64,000 bases of DNA. Origin: Cynocephalus volans. Its lineage: Eukaryota; Chordata; Mammalia; Dermoptera; Cynocephalidae. A program made the position numbers and the translations under genes. This document shows, piece by piece, positions 52,224-63,539 of this stretch; positions within the stretch are counted from its first letter, which is position 1; each line of letters starts with the position of its first letter. The DNA is taken from NCBI RefSeq assembly GCF_027409185.1, contig NC_084469.1:35082293-35146292 (forward strand), given 5' to 3'. The notes beneath the pieces are model-generated. The model searched no databases. It was given only the letters and a program-made list of their open reading frames with translations, and had not been told where the DNA came from.

Positions 52224-53089
52224 CACTGAGTGCTTATTGTTTAGTGGGAACTTGGGCACCCAGCCTGAATCATCTCACTAAATCATCTCGTATCCCCAAT
52301 AGCCTAGTGCCTAGCATAGAGTGACAAGAAACAAATGTTCACTTCAGGGATGAAACACCATGTAACCCCCCCACTATTTGAAATCTGTGTGAACTCAAGA
52401 GCCAAATCGACTCAGATAATGTGGTGTCCCTTGCTACCTGACCACTGTCACTATTTGAAGATAGCTGAAGAGATCTGGATAGCGAATAATATTTGTGATG
52501 ATAAATTCTTCCAACCCCCCTATAGAGTAGTATGGAAGATGGTATATGTATATATAGGCTTGCCCTTAATGATCAGCCTAGAGGGGTAGGTATTACTTCA
52601 CCATAATGTTATCAGTTGAGAATTTAACATTTGGCTGCAAGTAACAGAAGCTTGGCTGTTGGAGCTTAACTACAAAGGGTTAATATAGTCACACAATAAG
52701 AGGTATGGAATTAGTGGAATGGTGACTCCACTATATCATCAATGTCTCAAGTGTCTCCTGTTTCCCCATTTTTGTCTTCATGCTTACCAAATTTTTGGCT
52801 GCTCTACTTCTAGCCTGTATTACAATCAGGAAGGAGGAAAAGGGAATGGAAGAAAGGGCAGTGCCTATATCAAGAAGGCAAAAATGTTCTCAGACATCCT
52901 TAGCAGACCTTTGACTATGTCTCATTGATAGGAAAAGCATTACACGATGACCCTTAGCTACAAGGGAGTCTGGAACAATGAGTATTTTATATTGACATCC
53001 CAAACAAAAGCAGGGTCTATACTATGGAAGGAGAGAATGGATACTGGGTAGGAACTAGCAACATCTTCCACAAGTAGTATGAAAAGTGC
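52224..53089. other. Non-genic DNA
   Basis: No recognised gene. Unassigned, probably decayed repeat sequence. Confidence 0.4.
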
Positions 53090-53290
53090 TATTCATTCGT
53101 TCATCAACAAAATATAGTTATTAAACACTTTGTGCCATTCGGTAAAAAAATAAAAGTTATTAAGCACTTTGTACAAGGTACTGGAGATACAGCAGTGAAT
53201 GAGACAAGGTTCCTGCTTTATTGGGGCTTACACTCTTGGTAGGATAAACAATAAACAAGTAGACAAGATCATTTCAGATAGCACTAATAG
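53090..53290. repeat. Ancient interspersed repeat, family not assigned
   Basis: 'cattcgttcatcaacaaaat', 'actggagatacagcagtgaa' and 'ttggggcttacactcttggt' are wording common to many old mammalian copies. I recognise it as repetitive but cannot name the family. Confidence 0.5.
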
Positions 53291-53449
53291 TTATACTGTA
53301 TAAACACACACATATATAATGTATAAGTATATACACGGACACACATATGTACATAATGAAAGTACTGTAAAGACAAAGAAATAGAATCACATAAGAGTGT
53401 TATGGTCATATGATCAGAGGCTTGTCTGACAAGATGATCACAATGATTG

Positions 53450-53640
53450 ATCTGTATTACCTGCAGATTTGCATTCACCTGCATTAAATCACTTAGTCCT
53501 CCAAACAAACAAGAAGTAGGTACTATTTTTTTATTTATACTGAAAAAAAGGACATAGAAGCACACAAAAGTTAAGTAACTTGCCAAAAGTCATACAACTA
53601 ATAAGTAGCAGGCTTTGAACCAAGGCAGTCATACCCACCC
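53450..53640 (-). repeat. MIR element (antisense)
   Basis: 'gttaagtaacttgccaaaag', 'tcatacaactaataagtagc' and 'aggctttgaaccaaggcagt'. Confidence 0.8.
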
Positions 53641-53689
53641 AGCTAGAAACTGAGTTGTACCACCTTCCTGCATGGCAAACACAAGATGC

Positions 53690-54175
53690 TGTTCCAGTTA
53701 CCTATTATTGCTTAACAAACCATCCACACTGAAGTGGCTTAAGTTTTTAACCACCATCATTTGTTAATAAATCTGCAATTTGGGCCAAGTTCAGTGGGGA
53801 TGGATCATTTCTACTTTAAAAGGTATAAACTGGGATGGATTGCTTGGAGCTGGAGGATCCACTTTCATGATAGTTCACTCACATGGCTGGCAACTTGATG
53901 CTGGCTATCAGTTCCCCTCCATGTGGGCCCCTACACAGGGTACCTTGGGCTTCCTCACAGCATGGTGGTTGGGTTCCAAGAGCAAGCATCCCAAGAGAAT
54001 CAGAAGGAAGCCAGATCACATGACCTCATCTCAAATTCAAGGGGAGGGAAATAGACTTCACCTCTCAGTAGGAAGAGTGTCAAAGTTAAACCATAAGAAG
54101 AACATGTGGGATGTGAGATATTATTGTGGCCATTTTTGGAAAATACAATCAATCCACCACAGATGCACTGGTGGT
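53690..54175. repeat. Ancient interspersed repeat, family not assigned
   Basis: 'ttacctattattgcttaaca', 'cacatggctggcaacttgat' and 'caaggggagggaaatagact' belong to an old eutherian repeat I have seen in many genomes but cannot name. No intact frame. Confidence 0.5.
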
Positions 54176-54294
54176 AAAAGGAAGAATATCCAACCCAGTC
54201 TAGGGTAGGGTGGAGAGGTGGTCTTTGAAGGGTTGTGTGTAGGGGAGATGGAGTGTTGATACTTCAGACAAGCCTTTCTTGAAAGTCTAAGTTG

Positions 54295-54385
54295 AGGGCT
54301 GGCTAGTTAGCTAAACTGGTAGAGCATGGTGCTGATAACACCAAGGTCAAGGGTTCAGATCCTTGACAAAAAAAAAAAAAAGAAA
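54295..54385 (+). repeat. CYN-like monomeric SINE
   Basis: Complete monomer: 'gggctggctagttagctaaa', 'ctggtagagcatggtgctga' and 'ggtcaagggttcagatcctt', then an A tail. The duplication gaaagtctaagttg (54281-54294) / gaaaatctaagttg (54386-54399) has one mismatch. Confidence 0.92.
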
Positions 54386-54589
54386 GAAAATCTAAGTTGG
54401 AATCTTGGCCTCATCATTCATTTATTCAATTCATTAATACTGAGCATCTGCCAGGCACAGTGCTAGACTATGTGGATACAAAAATTAACAATTTGTTCCC
54501 TCAAGGAGCTTACGGTTTACAGAGATTCAGAGAAGCTTGTGAGCCTCTTAACTTGTCATCCTGCTTCCACTTACACAGCAGCCAGGGAG

Positions 54590-55110
54590 AGCTTTTAAAA
54601 TCTCCCTGTTTAAAGTCTTCAAAGGCTTCTCACTTCTCATAAGATGAAACAGGAAACCCTTACCGTGGTTCCACAAGGTAAGATTTGGCTCTTCTAGGCT
54701 CTTCTTTGTCTCCCACATTGGCCTTTCAGGTTCTGAAACTCCCCCAAGTTCCTTTCTGTCAGAGCCTTCTCACATACTCTTCCTTTGCATGACACATCCC
54801 ATCCTCCACTCTTCATTTGGCCAACTCCTGTTCCTTAATGTTGCTTAGATATCACTTTCTCAGAAAAGTCTTTCCTAATCCTTCCAATTATGTAAAGTGT
54901 CTTTTCACACCCTCTCAGGGTGCTCTGAAACATCATAATTATAATTAAAATTTTTAGTATAACTCATTGTTTAATGTCTATCTTCCTCCCTTCTTAGATT
55001 GTAAGCTCCATGACAGTAGGGGCCAATCTCTTATTTGCCACTAAATACCCCATACCTAGCCCAGTGCCCAGCCCAGAGCAGTTACTCAATAAATATTCAT
55101 AGAATAAACA
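54590..55110 (+). repeat. L2 LINE 3' fragment
   Basis: 'cttttcacaccctctcaggg', 'agattgtaagctccatgaca' and 'gttactcaataaatattcat' in sense order. Confidence 0.8.
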
Positions 55111-55199
55111 AAGATAATGTGATAAATGCTGGAAAAGGGCTAAGTATGAAATGCCTCCAGAACATACCTTAGAAGCACCTAACCCAGTCTGGAGGTTGG

Positions 55200-55487
55200 G
55201 GGGCAGGTAGCTTTCTGAGGAAGTATCATCTCAAGCTGAGACCTGAAGAAAAAGGAGTTAGGCAAATACAGAGGAGGGAGAGGGTTAGGGGATAGGTGGA
55301 GGAGAGAATGCTTCCTGCAGAGAATAAATAGCACATGCAAACATTAGTGCTGAGAGTGTGGAGAGCTCAGAAGCAGAAGGAACTGCAGCATGGTAAAGCT
55401 AAGAGACGGGAAGCAGGAGGAGGGCAGGCAATGAGAGATGTTGAAGCCAGATCGGGTCATAGGAGGCCTTGGAAAGAGGTTAAGTTT
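55200..55487. repeat. Ancient interspersed repeat, family not assigned
   Basis: 'atctcaagctgagacctgaa' and 'atagcacatgcaaacattag' are old mammalian repeat wording. Similar sequence continues to about 56000 after the SINE and L1 insertions. Confidence 0.45.
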
Positions 55488-55567
55488 TTGTTTTTGTTTT
55501 AAAGATCTTAACCCTCAACTTGGTGTTGACAGCACCACGCTCTCCCAAGTGAGCCACGGGCCGGCCC
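55488..55567 (-). repeat. CYN-like SINE fragment (antisense)
   Basis: 'gatcttaaccctcaacttgg', 'tgttgacagcaccacgctct' and 'cccaagtgagccacgggccg'. It combines the 3' end of the second monomer with the 5' end of the first, as in an internally deleted dimer. Confidence 0.8.
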
Positions 55568-55640
55568 TTTTTTCTTTTAATTGAGATATAATTCACATAC
55601 CATAAAATCCATCCTTTAAAGTGTACAATTCAGGGTTAAG
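55568..55640. repeat. Old L1 fragment
   Basis: 'attgagatataattcacata' and 'ccataaaatccatcctttaa' match the same L1 segment as at 61620. Confidence 0.6.
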
Positions 55641-57129
55641 GGTTTTATAGGAAAAGTGACATGACTAGATTTGTATTTTAAAAGTATGACTTGAGGGGAT
55701 GGAATGGAGGAGGAAATAAGTGAAGACAGGGAGACTAACTGATGCTACTGCAGCCATCTGGAAGAGAGATGAAGGTAGCCGGAACTAGGTTAGTGGCCCT
55801 GGAGATCACAGAAGGTGGATTTAAATTAAGAGAGAATTGCGTAACTTGATCATTTATTATTAGGAAGGGGTCTGAGGAAGAGGAAGGAGTCAAGGATGAC
55901 ACCCCAGTGTCTGGCCTGGGTGACGGGAGGGTGGTGAGTCCACTGCCAGAAGAGGGGAATGCTGGAAGAGGAATGTGTTTGGGGAAGAAGCTAATGATTT
56001 TTTAGTTAGCTGTATGAGGTAACTTTGGGGCATGCAAACACACACACCCAGATCCTACTGGACTAGATCCTGACCAGAGTTATGGGATAGAGTTATAGGT
56101 ATGGGTATTATTGGCAGATGGTAGCTATAGCCAAAGTCAAGGATGAAATCACCTCTAGAGTGAAGTGTGATCTAAGCAGAGGGTTTGGGAGAAACAATAT
56201 CCAAGGGAGAGAGGGAGGAAAAGGAGACTCAGAAGGGAGAACCAGAGAGGTGAGAAAGACCCATGAAAATAGTGCCATGAAAGCCAAAGAGACAGTATTT
56301 GAGCAAAGGGGCTGGTAAACAGTGTGAAATGTTGCATAGTGGTCAAATAATATGACTCGAGTGTTCATGGATTTAGCAAAGAGCAGGTCAATGGTGGCTT
56401 TGTTAAAGTCATGCTGTAATTTACTAAGGTAATGCATGGGATATTCTTAGAAGAAATCCAACTGCAGAAGGGAGGAGTGTTCTGGCTTTGTAACCATCCA
56501 CAGAATACTTATCTTCCTTTAGATTCCATTTCTTCAACTGCAGAATAGGGATAATAGAAGTAAGGTGACAGGCAGTAAGAACTATAGGCATAACCCAGGA
56601 CATGGTCACCCTAAACAGAAGATATCTCATAGTGTTGAGAAGACTAAATGAGATACGGTATGGGAAAATGCCTAGCACTATAAAGGGTCCTTGGAAAAGG
56701 CATTCAAAACGTTTAGTTTTCTTTCTCATTCCTTGTGCTAGCCACTCTTTATTTAGTAATGAATGAATACTTCCTCAGGATTTCCTGAGATTTGGCATTA
56801 TTCAGCACCCAGGTAACATCTGTCATGATTAGAAAATCAGTACACCCTATCTGTGACTAACATTCAGTTTCCAACCTAACAATAGTGTTTGTGCCTCCAT
56901 TAGGAGAATTACTTGAGTCAAGTAAAATGTGGTTTGCTTCATATCATGCCAGAGTTGAGATTATTTATGTGAAGTGAGGGAAAGCAAGGAAATGGGGCCA
57001 CTTATTGGAAGCAAGAGTAACTAAAGTCAGTCCTTTGCTCATGACAAATAACTCAGGTCATGAATCCTCTCATCTTACAATCATTTCAAGTGAATCTGAA
57101 GTGAGAAATGGCTAATAGTGAACTTGATT
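55641..57129. other. Non-genic DNA
   Basis: Purine-rich low-copy or decayed repeat sequence with no recognised exon. Confidence 0.4.
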
Positions 57130-57290
57130 ATTTAGAATAACAGCTACCAATTATCGAGTGTCTTATTACAGCCAGTGCTTTATGTAAGTCAGCTCACTTA
57201 ATCCTCACTACAACCCTGTGAGGTAGACATTATCTCTGTTTTACAGATGAGGGGGCTGAGACTTGGGGGATAAATTAGGAAGCAGTTGAG
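57130..57290 (-). repeat. MIR element (antisense)
   Basis: 'cagctaccaattatcgagtg', 'cacttaatcctcactacaac' and 'cctgtgaggtagacattatc', then 'tacagatgagg'. Confidence 0.85.
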
Positions 57291-57341
57291 TTAGATTAAG
57301 GTGTCAGGGCAATTCTGCTGGAACAACTGGGGCTTGACAAT

Positions 57342-57423
57342 ATGAGGGTACTTCAAAAAGTTTATGGAAAGATAGAATTAATAGACAATACAAATCTTTC
57401 CACGAACTTTTTGAAGTACACAT
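57342..57423. mobile_element. Palindromic mariner-like MITE (about 80 bp)
   Basis: Terminal inverted repeats: 57349-57371 (tacttcaaaaagtttatgga...) and the reverse complement of 57397-57419 match at 21 of 23 positions. TA dinucleotides sit just outside the ends, as in Tc1/mariner insertions. There is no coding capacity. The overall plan resembles human MADE1 but the sequence differs. Confidence 0.75.
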
Positions 57424-59184
57424 ATAGATGGAAAGCAAGGCATTTCTAGCTGGCCAGACAACAAAAAACTATTAAAAAACAATTAAAAAATTGTTAAAAG
57501 GCAGTGTCAAAAGGGAAAAAAATGTTTGGTTTTTGCCATTTTGTAGAAGACTACTCAGTTTCCATCACAGTGATCAATCAAAGCAGAGCTAAAAAACTAC
57601 CAGAAGGCAAAGACAACAATTTTGGGCTTAAATCTTTCTCTTCTTATTAAAGTATCCCCTTACTCAATGAGAGCAAGGGAATAGATTTAGCTAAAAGGCA
57701 GCAACAGAATGAGCAGATTAGATAAAATCCTTTAACAGACATATTATAGCATTTGGGTTCTTCATTAGGTATTGGAGGTACAGAGAACTCTTCCATAGCT
57801 CAGAAATTGAGGAATTTCTAATAGGATGCCACACTATCAAGCTAAGCACATCTAGAAACAAACTCATTATGCCCTCTTAAAGCCAGCTTCTTTTTCAATT
57901 CCTATGATTTTAACAATGGCACCCCAATTCTCAAGTCATCATGTCATCTGATTGTTCTCCTTTGCTTCAGGTCCACCATTGTCCCTGAGTTTGGGTATAA
58001 ATGCCTCTTCCATCTCTCAAAAGCTCTTAACTTGGGCTAGATTTTTAACTTCCCTTTACCTGTTTCCTGTTCTATAAAATGGAGATTAATCTTAATAAGG
58101 TTATTGAAAGGAAAAAGTGAGTTATTACATACTAAACACTTACTTAGGATAGTTCCTTAACTCGGAATAAAGCTTAATAAAAATTGGTAATTTTCATCTT
58201 ATTGTCTATATTTTGCACATATCGTTACTTATTTTTATACTGTCTTTTTTCTACTGGTCTTTTTGTTTTTGTTGTTGATTATTTTCTATGATGTCTTTAT
58301 TTCATCAAGAATACAAACACTAGCTCATTATCTTCCTTTCTACCCCCTTACTCCCGTCACTATACATAACGTTAGCGTGATCCTGGAGCCAGCACCTGGC
58401 CCAGCAGTTTCTTGATCACAGCACGGATAGGAAGCAGATCTCTGGTGGGCCAATTCCACAATGTTCTTCTCATTCTGGAAGTCAGACTACAATGTTTCTC
58501 TGGTCCTTCCAACAATTTTGTAGGCCTTAGTTTCCTGGATAAAATCTTCTTCTGCTTAAAAGAGTAGTTTCTGTTATTTGCAAGCTCTGTTAGAGCACAC
58601 AATATTTATTGAATGAATAGTTTGTCATAAATGGTACAAATATTTTCCTAGTTTGTCTTTTAACTTTGTTTATGTTTTCTTACATAGTAAAATTTTGTTT
58701 TATTGAGTTAATTCTATCAGTATTTTCCCTCATGGTTGTTGCTCATTGAATGCTTAAGGCCTTTTTCACCCCTAAGATCAGGAAAATATTCACTTACATT
58801 TCATTCTAATTCTTTAAAATTTTTCTTTTTAATGTAGCTGTGTAATCCCTTTGAAATTATTTTAGTAAATGGTAAGAATCCAACTTTTATATTTTCCCAA
58901 AGTTTTCCATTTATCAATAATCCACCATTATTTACCAATAATTCTTTGCCACACGGATTTAAAATATCACCATTGCCATATATTAAACACTTAAAACAAT
59001 CAACAAATATTTACAAGGTGCCTAATAGTTGCCTGGCCATGTACTAGATTGATAACAACAGTGAAGAGGGTAGGCAGGGCCCCTGCTCTCTGGAGTATCA
59101 TAAGAGAGATAAAGGATAATATGGAAGCACATAGGAGGGGCACTTTATTATAAATTTGGAGAATCAAGGAAGTTTTGTGCATGT
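57424..59184. other. Non-genic A/T-rich DNA
   Basis: No exon-like frame, RNA gene or confident repeat. Parts such as 58820-58980 look like old L1. Confidence 0.45.
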
Positions 59185-59365
59185 TTGCTTACTGTGTGCC
59201 AAACACAGTGCTAAGGACTTTAAATGGCTAATTCCATTGACTTCACAATATTGGGGCTTTACAAAAAGATGTATTTACTGCCATTTTAGTTGCACAAACT
59301 GAAACTGTGAGAAATGAAAAGGAGGCAGTATATGAACTCAGACCTGTCTAACTCACAAGCCAAAG
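59185..59365 (-). repeat. MIR element (antisense)
   Basis: 'gcttactgtgtgccaaacac', 'agtgctaaggactttaaatg' and 'ggcagtatatgaactcagac'. Confidence 0.75.
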
Positions 59366-60795
59366 TTCTTAAATACTGCGGCTGACCACTGATACACACA
59401 GCACTGCCTCTCTGAAGAGGGATTGAAGAGGAGGAGCCAGAGAAGCAGGGGAATAACCAGGAACATGGGGTCATAGAAGTCTAGCAAAGACTATTTCAGG
59501 AAGGCAGTGGTCAAGTTAAGAACTAAGAAATATCCTCTGAATTTAGCAACCAGGAGGCTGTTGGTAATTTGGTGAAAGCAGCTGCAGTGGGGGAAGAGGG
59601 TTAGAAAATGAGTAGGCACTAAATGTAGATAATTCTCTCAAGAGGCTTGGCTGTGGAATAGATAGAGGTAGGGTGGCAGCTAAAGTGGTCCAGAGTATTT
59701 CTTTTAAAGATAAGGAGATTTTAGTACATTTAAATGTGGTTGGGAGAAAGCAAGCAAAATAAGAGATAAATGACTGAGTTAGGGGATCACTGGTAACTAT
59801 TAGTCTCCAAGAAGGTGGCAAGGGTATGAGCAAGAGCCCAAGTGTAGGGGATAAGATTTAGACAGGATAGGGGGGAAGGAGGAAGGGACAAACATGGATA
59901 TAGAAAAATATCTAGTTTTAGTGTCAATACTGCAGGGAGTTTAGATCTGATGATCTGTCTCCTGGAAGTAGGTAAGATTTTCTACTTGAGTGTAAGGAGG
60001 AGGTTTGAGGAATAATGATAAAGTCACTGTAGAGAACTGAAAGAAAGCTGACTAGGAAAAGGGATTTCTGACGCTGGTCTGAATGATCATGTTATTTCCT
60101 TCAGCAGCATTTTGCATCCTAGGTGTAAACAGACAGCCAAGCAACCCAAGGCTAGGGACGTGCAAGAAGGAAAATAAGAAGACAGCACTATGACACTGGC
60201 AGGAGAGTGGCTGATAGACCATGGAATTTGAGCTGGGTAGGAAAGAAGGTGAAGACAGGGTGGAGCTGATCAGGAGAAAATTAAGAGTTAAGGGATAACA
60301 AGTTAGGAGTTAAGGGATAAGATAGGATTTAAGGAGTTGGGTCCAAGAATAGTGGAGTATAAGTAAATGAGAGCTAGAAAGATAGAAAATTGTGACCAAA
60401 GTGCGGGGCTTGAATTTAACATTTCAGAAGTTAAGTCCAGAAATAGAGGCAGAAGTGGAATGGAGAGAAAGGTCTTTGGAAATCAGGGTGTCGAGGGACG
60501 GAGAGGTCTGGGTGATAAATCTATCATTGACATAGATCCTAAGGTCACCCAAGATGCAGGCAGGACTAAGGCAGGTGTTAATCTTTAGTGAATGAGGGGA
60601 ATGATCAGGAGGTGAGTAGATGACAGTGAAGAAGAGAAGTCAAGGAGTATACAGCAAAACTGTAGGATCCTTAAAGAAATAGGAGCTTTTTACACAAGAT
60701 GGAGTAATCTGGAAGCAACCCTGGAGATAAAGAATTAGATTCCCTCAGGCATGTGATCTGTTTCTAGGTTTATTTCTCACATATATATGTATATA

Positions 60796-60800
<5 letters not shown>
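59366..60800. other. Non-genic purine-rich DNA
   Basis: G/A-rich sequence resembling the unassigned old repeat at 55200-56000. No gene. Confidence 0.4.

Positions 60801-60826
<26 letters not shown>
60801..60826 (+). repeat. (GT)13 microsatellite abutting a SINE
   Basis: Perfect GT repeat directly at the tail side of the antisense SINE at 60827, probably grown from the SINE tail. Confidence 0.9.
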
Positions 60827-60827
<1 letters not shown>

Positions 60828-60901
60828 GCTGGCCGGGGACCTGAACCCTTGATCTTGGTGTTTATATCACTCTTTAACCGACTAAGCTAATCAGCCAGCC
60901 C
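60827..60901 (-). repeat. CYN-like monomeric SINE (antisense)
   Basis: 'ggctggccggggacctgaac', 'ccttgatcttggtgtttata' and 'accgactaagctaatcagcc'. Diverged, without a poly-T tail (replaced by GT repeats). Confidence 0.8.
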
Positions 60902-60996
60902 TACTTTCTATGTTATTTTAAACTGTCTATTTGGACCTACCAAATTTCATGACCAAAAATTTCACACCCACTGTCTCCTATTCTCCCTCTGTCTTT

Positions 60997-61019
60997 ACAC
61001 ACACACACACACACACACA
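60997..61019 (+). repeat. (CA)n microsatellite
   Basis: About 11 perfect CA units, 170 bp from the GT tract at 60801. Confidence 0.9.
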
Positions 61020-61023
61020 TTTT

Positions 61024-61140
61024 TAAACTTAGTTTTATTTTTCATTACAGAAAATTTCAGATAGGGAAGTATAAAGATACAGAAAACAAAAATCACTGGT
61101 ATTCCTATCAGTCAGCAGCAACCAGTATTAATACTTCAAC
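61024..61140. repeat. Old L1 3' fragment
   Basis: 'cattacagaaaatttcagat' and 'agtataaagatacagaaaac' resemble an ancient L1 3' UTR. Confidence 0.5.
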
Positions 61141-61674
61141 TGCTTCCTTTTAGTGTTTTCCTATATGGTTGAGATTATACTACATATATAATTTTATATT
61201 GCTTATTCACTTACATTTGATCATAAGCATTTATTCATGCCACTAAGAACTTTCATTAATGTGGCAGGTTAACAATTAATAAATCTAGGTGAAGAGTACC
61301 TGGGTATTCACTGTATTCTTTCAACTTTTCTGTAGGTTTGAAATTTTTCAAAGTTAAGAATTCACAAGTGGGAAGGGAACTAATCCCAAAGGAGACACAA
61401 AGATCTAATAAACACAAAATTCAGGATACTAATGGAGGTGTCAGGAGGTGAACCTATGAAATAGTTATCAGTAATACATAAAATTTTTAAATTGAAAACC
61501 TCTATAAATAACATTTTAATGGTTTCTCACTATCTTCAATTACTATTTAACTTCCTCACTAAAACTAGCTTTAAAGGTGAACAACTTACAAATACTATGC
61601 TTTTCTGGGTCTGCACTTAAAAAAAAATCGAGATATAATTCTTATACCATAAATGCACTGTTTAAAAGTGTACA

Positions 61675-61791
61675 GTGGCTGCCCGGCTAGCTCAGTTGGT
61701 TAGAACATGGTGTTGTAACACCAAGGTCAGAGGTTTGGATGCCTGCACTAGCCAGCTTCCAAAAAATAACAAACAAATAAACAAATAAAAT
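61675..61791 (+). repeat. CYN-like monomeric SINE nested in L1
   Basis: 'ggctgcccggctagctcagt', 'tggttagaacatggtgttgt' and 'aacaccaaggtcagaggttt', then an (AAAC/AAAT)n tail. The duplication aaagtgtaca flanks it at 61665-61674 and 61792-61801. Confidence 0.9.
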
Positions 61792-61894
61792 AAAGTGTAC
61801 AATTCAGGGGGGTTTAGCATATTCACAATGTTGTGCAACTATCACCATTATCCAAAATTCCAGAACATATTCATCACCCTAAAAAGAAACTCAT

Positions 61895-61950
61895 ACATGA
61901 AGGTCTAGGGTTCAATCCCTATGCTGGCCAGCTGACAAAAAAAAAAAAAA
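61895..61950 (+). repeat. CYN-like SINE, 3' fragment
   Basis: 'aggtctagggttcaatccct' and 'atgctggccagctgac', then A15. Only the B-box half is present (5' truncated), nested in the same L1. Confidence 0.75.
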
Positions 61951-62403
61951 AGAACCCCATACCCTTTAGCAGTCATTCCCCATTCTTCTCTCCCCCCAAC
62001 CCTGGAAACCACTCATCTACTTTCTACCTCTATGACTTTGTCTATTCTGGACACTTCATTCATATAAATGGCATCATACAATATGTGGCCTTTAGTGTCT
62101 AGCTTCCTTCACTTATCATAATGTAATGTTCTCAAGGTTCATCCATGTTGTAGAATGTATCAGTACTTCATTCCTTTTTATGGCTGAATAATATTATATT
62201 ATATGGATATACTACATTTTGTTTACTCATTCATCAGCTGCTGGACATTTGGGTTGTTTACACTTTTTGGCTATTATGAATAATGCCCCTGTGAAGATTC
62301 ACGTACAAGTTTATATGTGAACATATATTTCAATTCTCTTGGGTATACTCATAGCATTGAAATCGCTAAGTCATACAGTAACTTTACAGTTAATTTTTTG
62401 AGG

Positions 62404-63090
62404 ACCTATCACTTTATACTCTTGTTGACTTCCATAAAGCATCTAGCATCAACAATCATGTCTCCCTTCTGGAAGCTGTCTTCTCACTCTATCACAGTAC
62501 TACTATCTGGTACACCTACCACTCTAAACACTTGTTTGCTTTGGCTTCTCCTCTCATTCCTCCATCCTTCAAACTTCCCCCAAGGTTCAGGCCTCTACTC
62601 TTCACTTGATATACTAACAATGCTTACCCTTTCAAGAGGTACCAACCCCTACTATATATATAAACTTCTATCATGAACTTACCACTTGAGCCAGATGAAG
62701 TCCACAATACTAACTGCTAAATACACTCTTACTCAACCTAGACTGCCCTTCCTCTTCCTGTCTGCTATATAAATCCTAGTTATGTTTGGGGACAATTTCA
62801 AATACAACTCCATATGAAAGTTCTTCACTGGCTCCACCACAACCCTCCCCCCACCCCCGATCTCTCTACTCTGAACATTCAGATGTTGCAGCCCATAGCA
62901 ATCATCACAATCACATATTGTTAAGTAACTCCTTGTGTGTGTTTATGTCTAATCTCAAAAAATGTCTCTCCTTCCTCCACCTAGCCAAGCTCATGGTCAT
63001 TAAACAATTTTCAAGATGCACAATGAAAAAATAAGTTCCCCTTCCCAGTGGGAACTTCTACAATTTCTTATTCTTCCAAAAATAAGAAGA
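62404..63090. other. Non-genic DNA
   Basis: A/T-rich, C/T-biased sequence with no recognised exon; may include old L2. Confidence 0.4.
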
Positions 63091-63189
63091 ATTTTTTTTT
63101 TTTTTTTTGTCTAGCCAGTACTGGGATCTGATCCTTGACCTTAGTGTTAGCAACACCACACTCTAACCAACTGAGCTAACCAGCCAGCC
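63091..63189 (-). repeat. CYN-like monomeric SINE (antisense)
   Basis: Poly-T, then 'gtctagccagtactgggatc', 'cttgaccttagtgttagcaa' and 'aaccaactgagctaaccagc'. Confidence 0.88.
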
Positions 63190-63539
63190 TGATATTCACA
63201 TATTTTTTCTTTTATAAATGGTGCCATGTTATACATGCTCTTATGTACCCCTTCCCTTTTTCCTCCTCATATTTTAACTAGTCTTTGAAGTGAAACCACA
63301 CTAATATTTTCAAAAGTAGTTAGCTATATTACATCTACTGATTGTACTTTGCTTAAATGTGTTTCTTTTTGAAGAACTAGAGACTAATGAGGAATGATTT
63401 CTTTAGAGAAATACTACTTTTGAATCCCATTTGGCTCCATTTTCTAATGTGATCAATGAGGCTACTTAAGTTTGTTTACACAAATAATAAATGAATATTT
63501 TCTCACTGTAAAAGTTCAAAGTTATCAATGAAGCTAAAA

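Larger units (their letters stand above)
61620..62403. mobile_element. Old L1 (L1M-type) 3' region split by two SINEs
   Basis: 'atcgagatataattcttata', 'gtgcaactatcaccattatc', 'ttttatggctgaataatatt' and 'ctgctggacatttgggttgt' are L1 3' sequence. It is interrupted at 61675-61791 and again around 61895-61950 by CYN-like elements. Confidence 0.75.
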
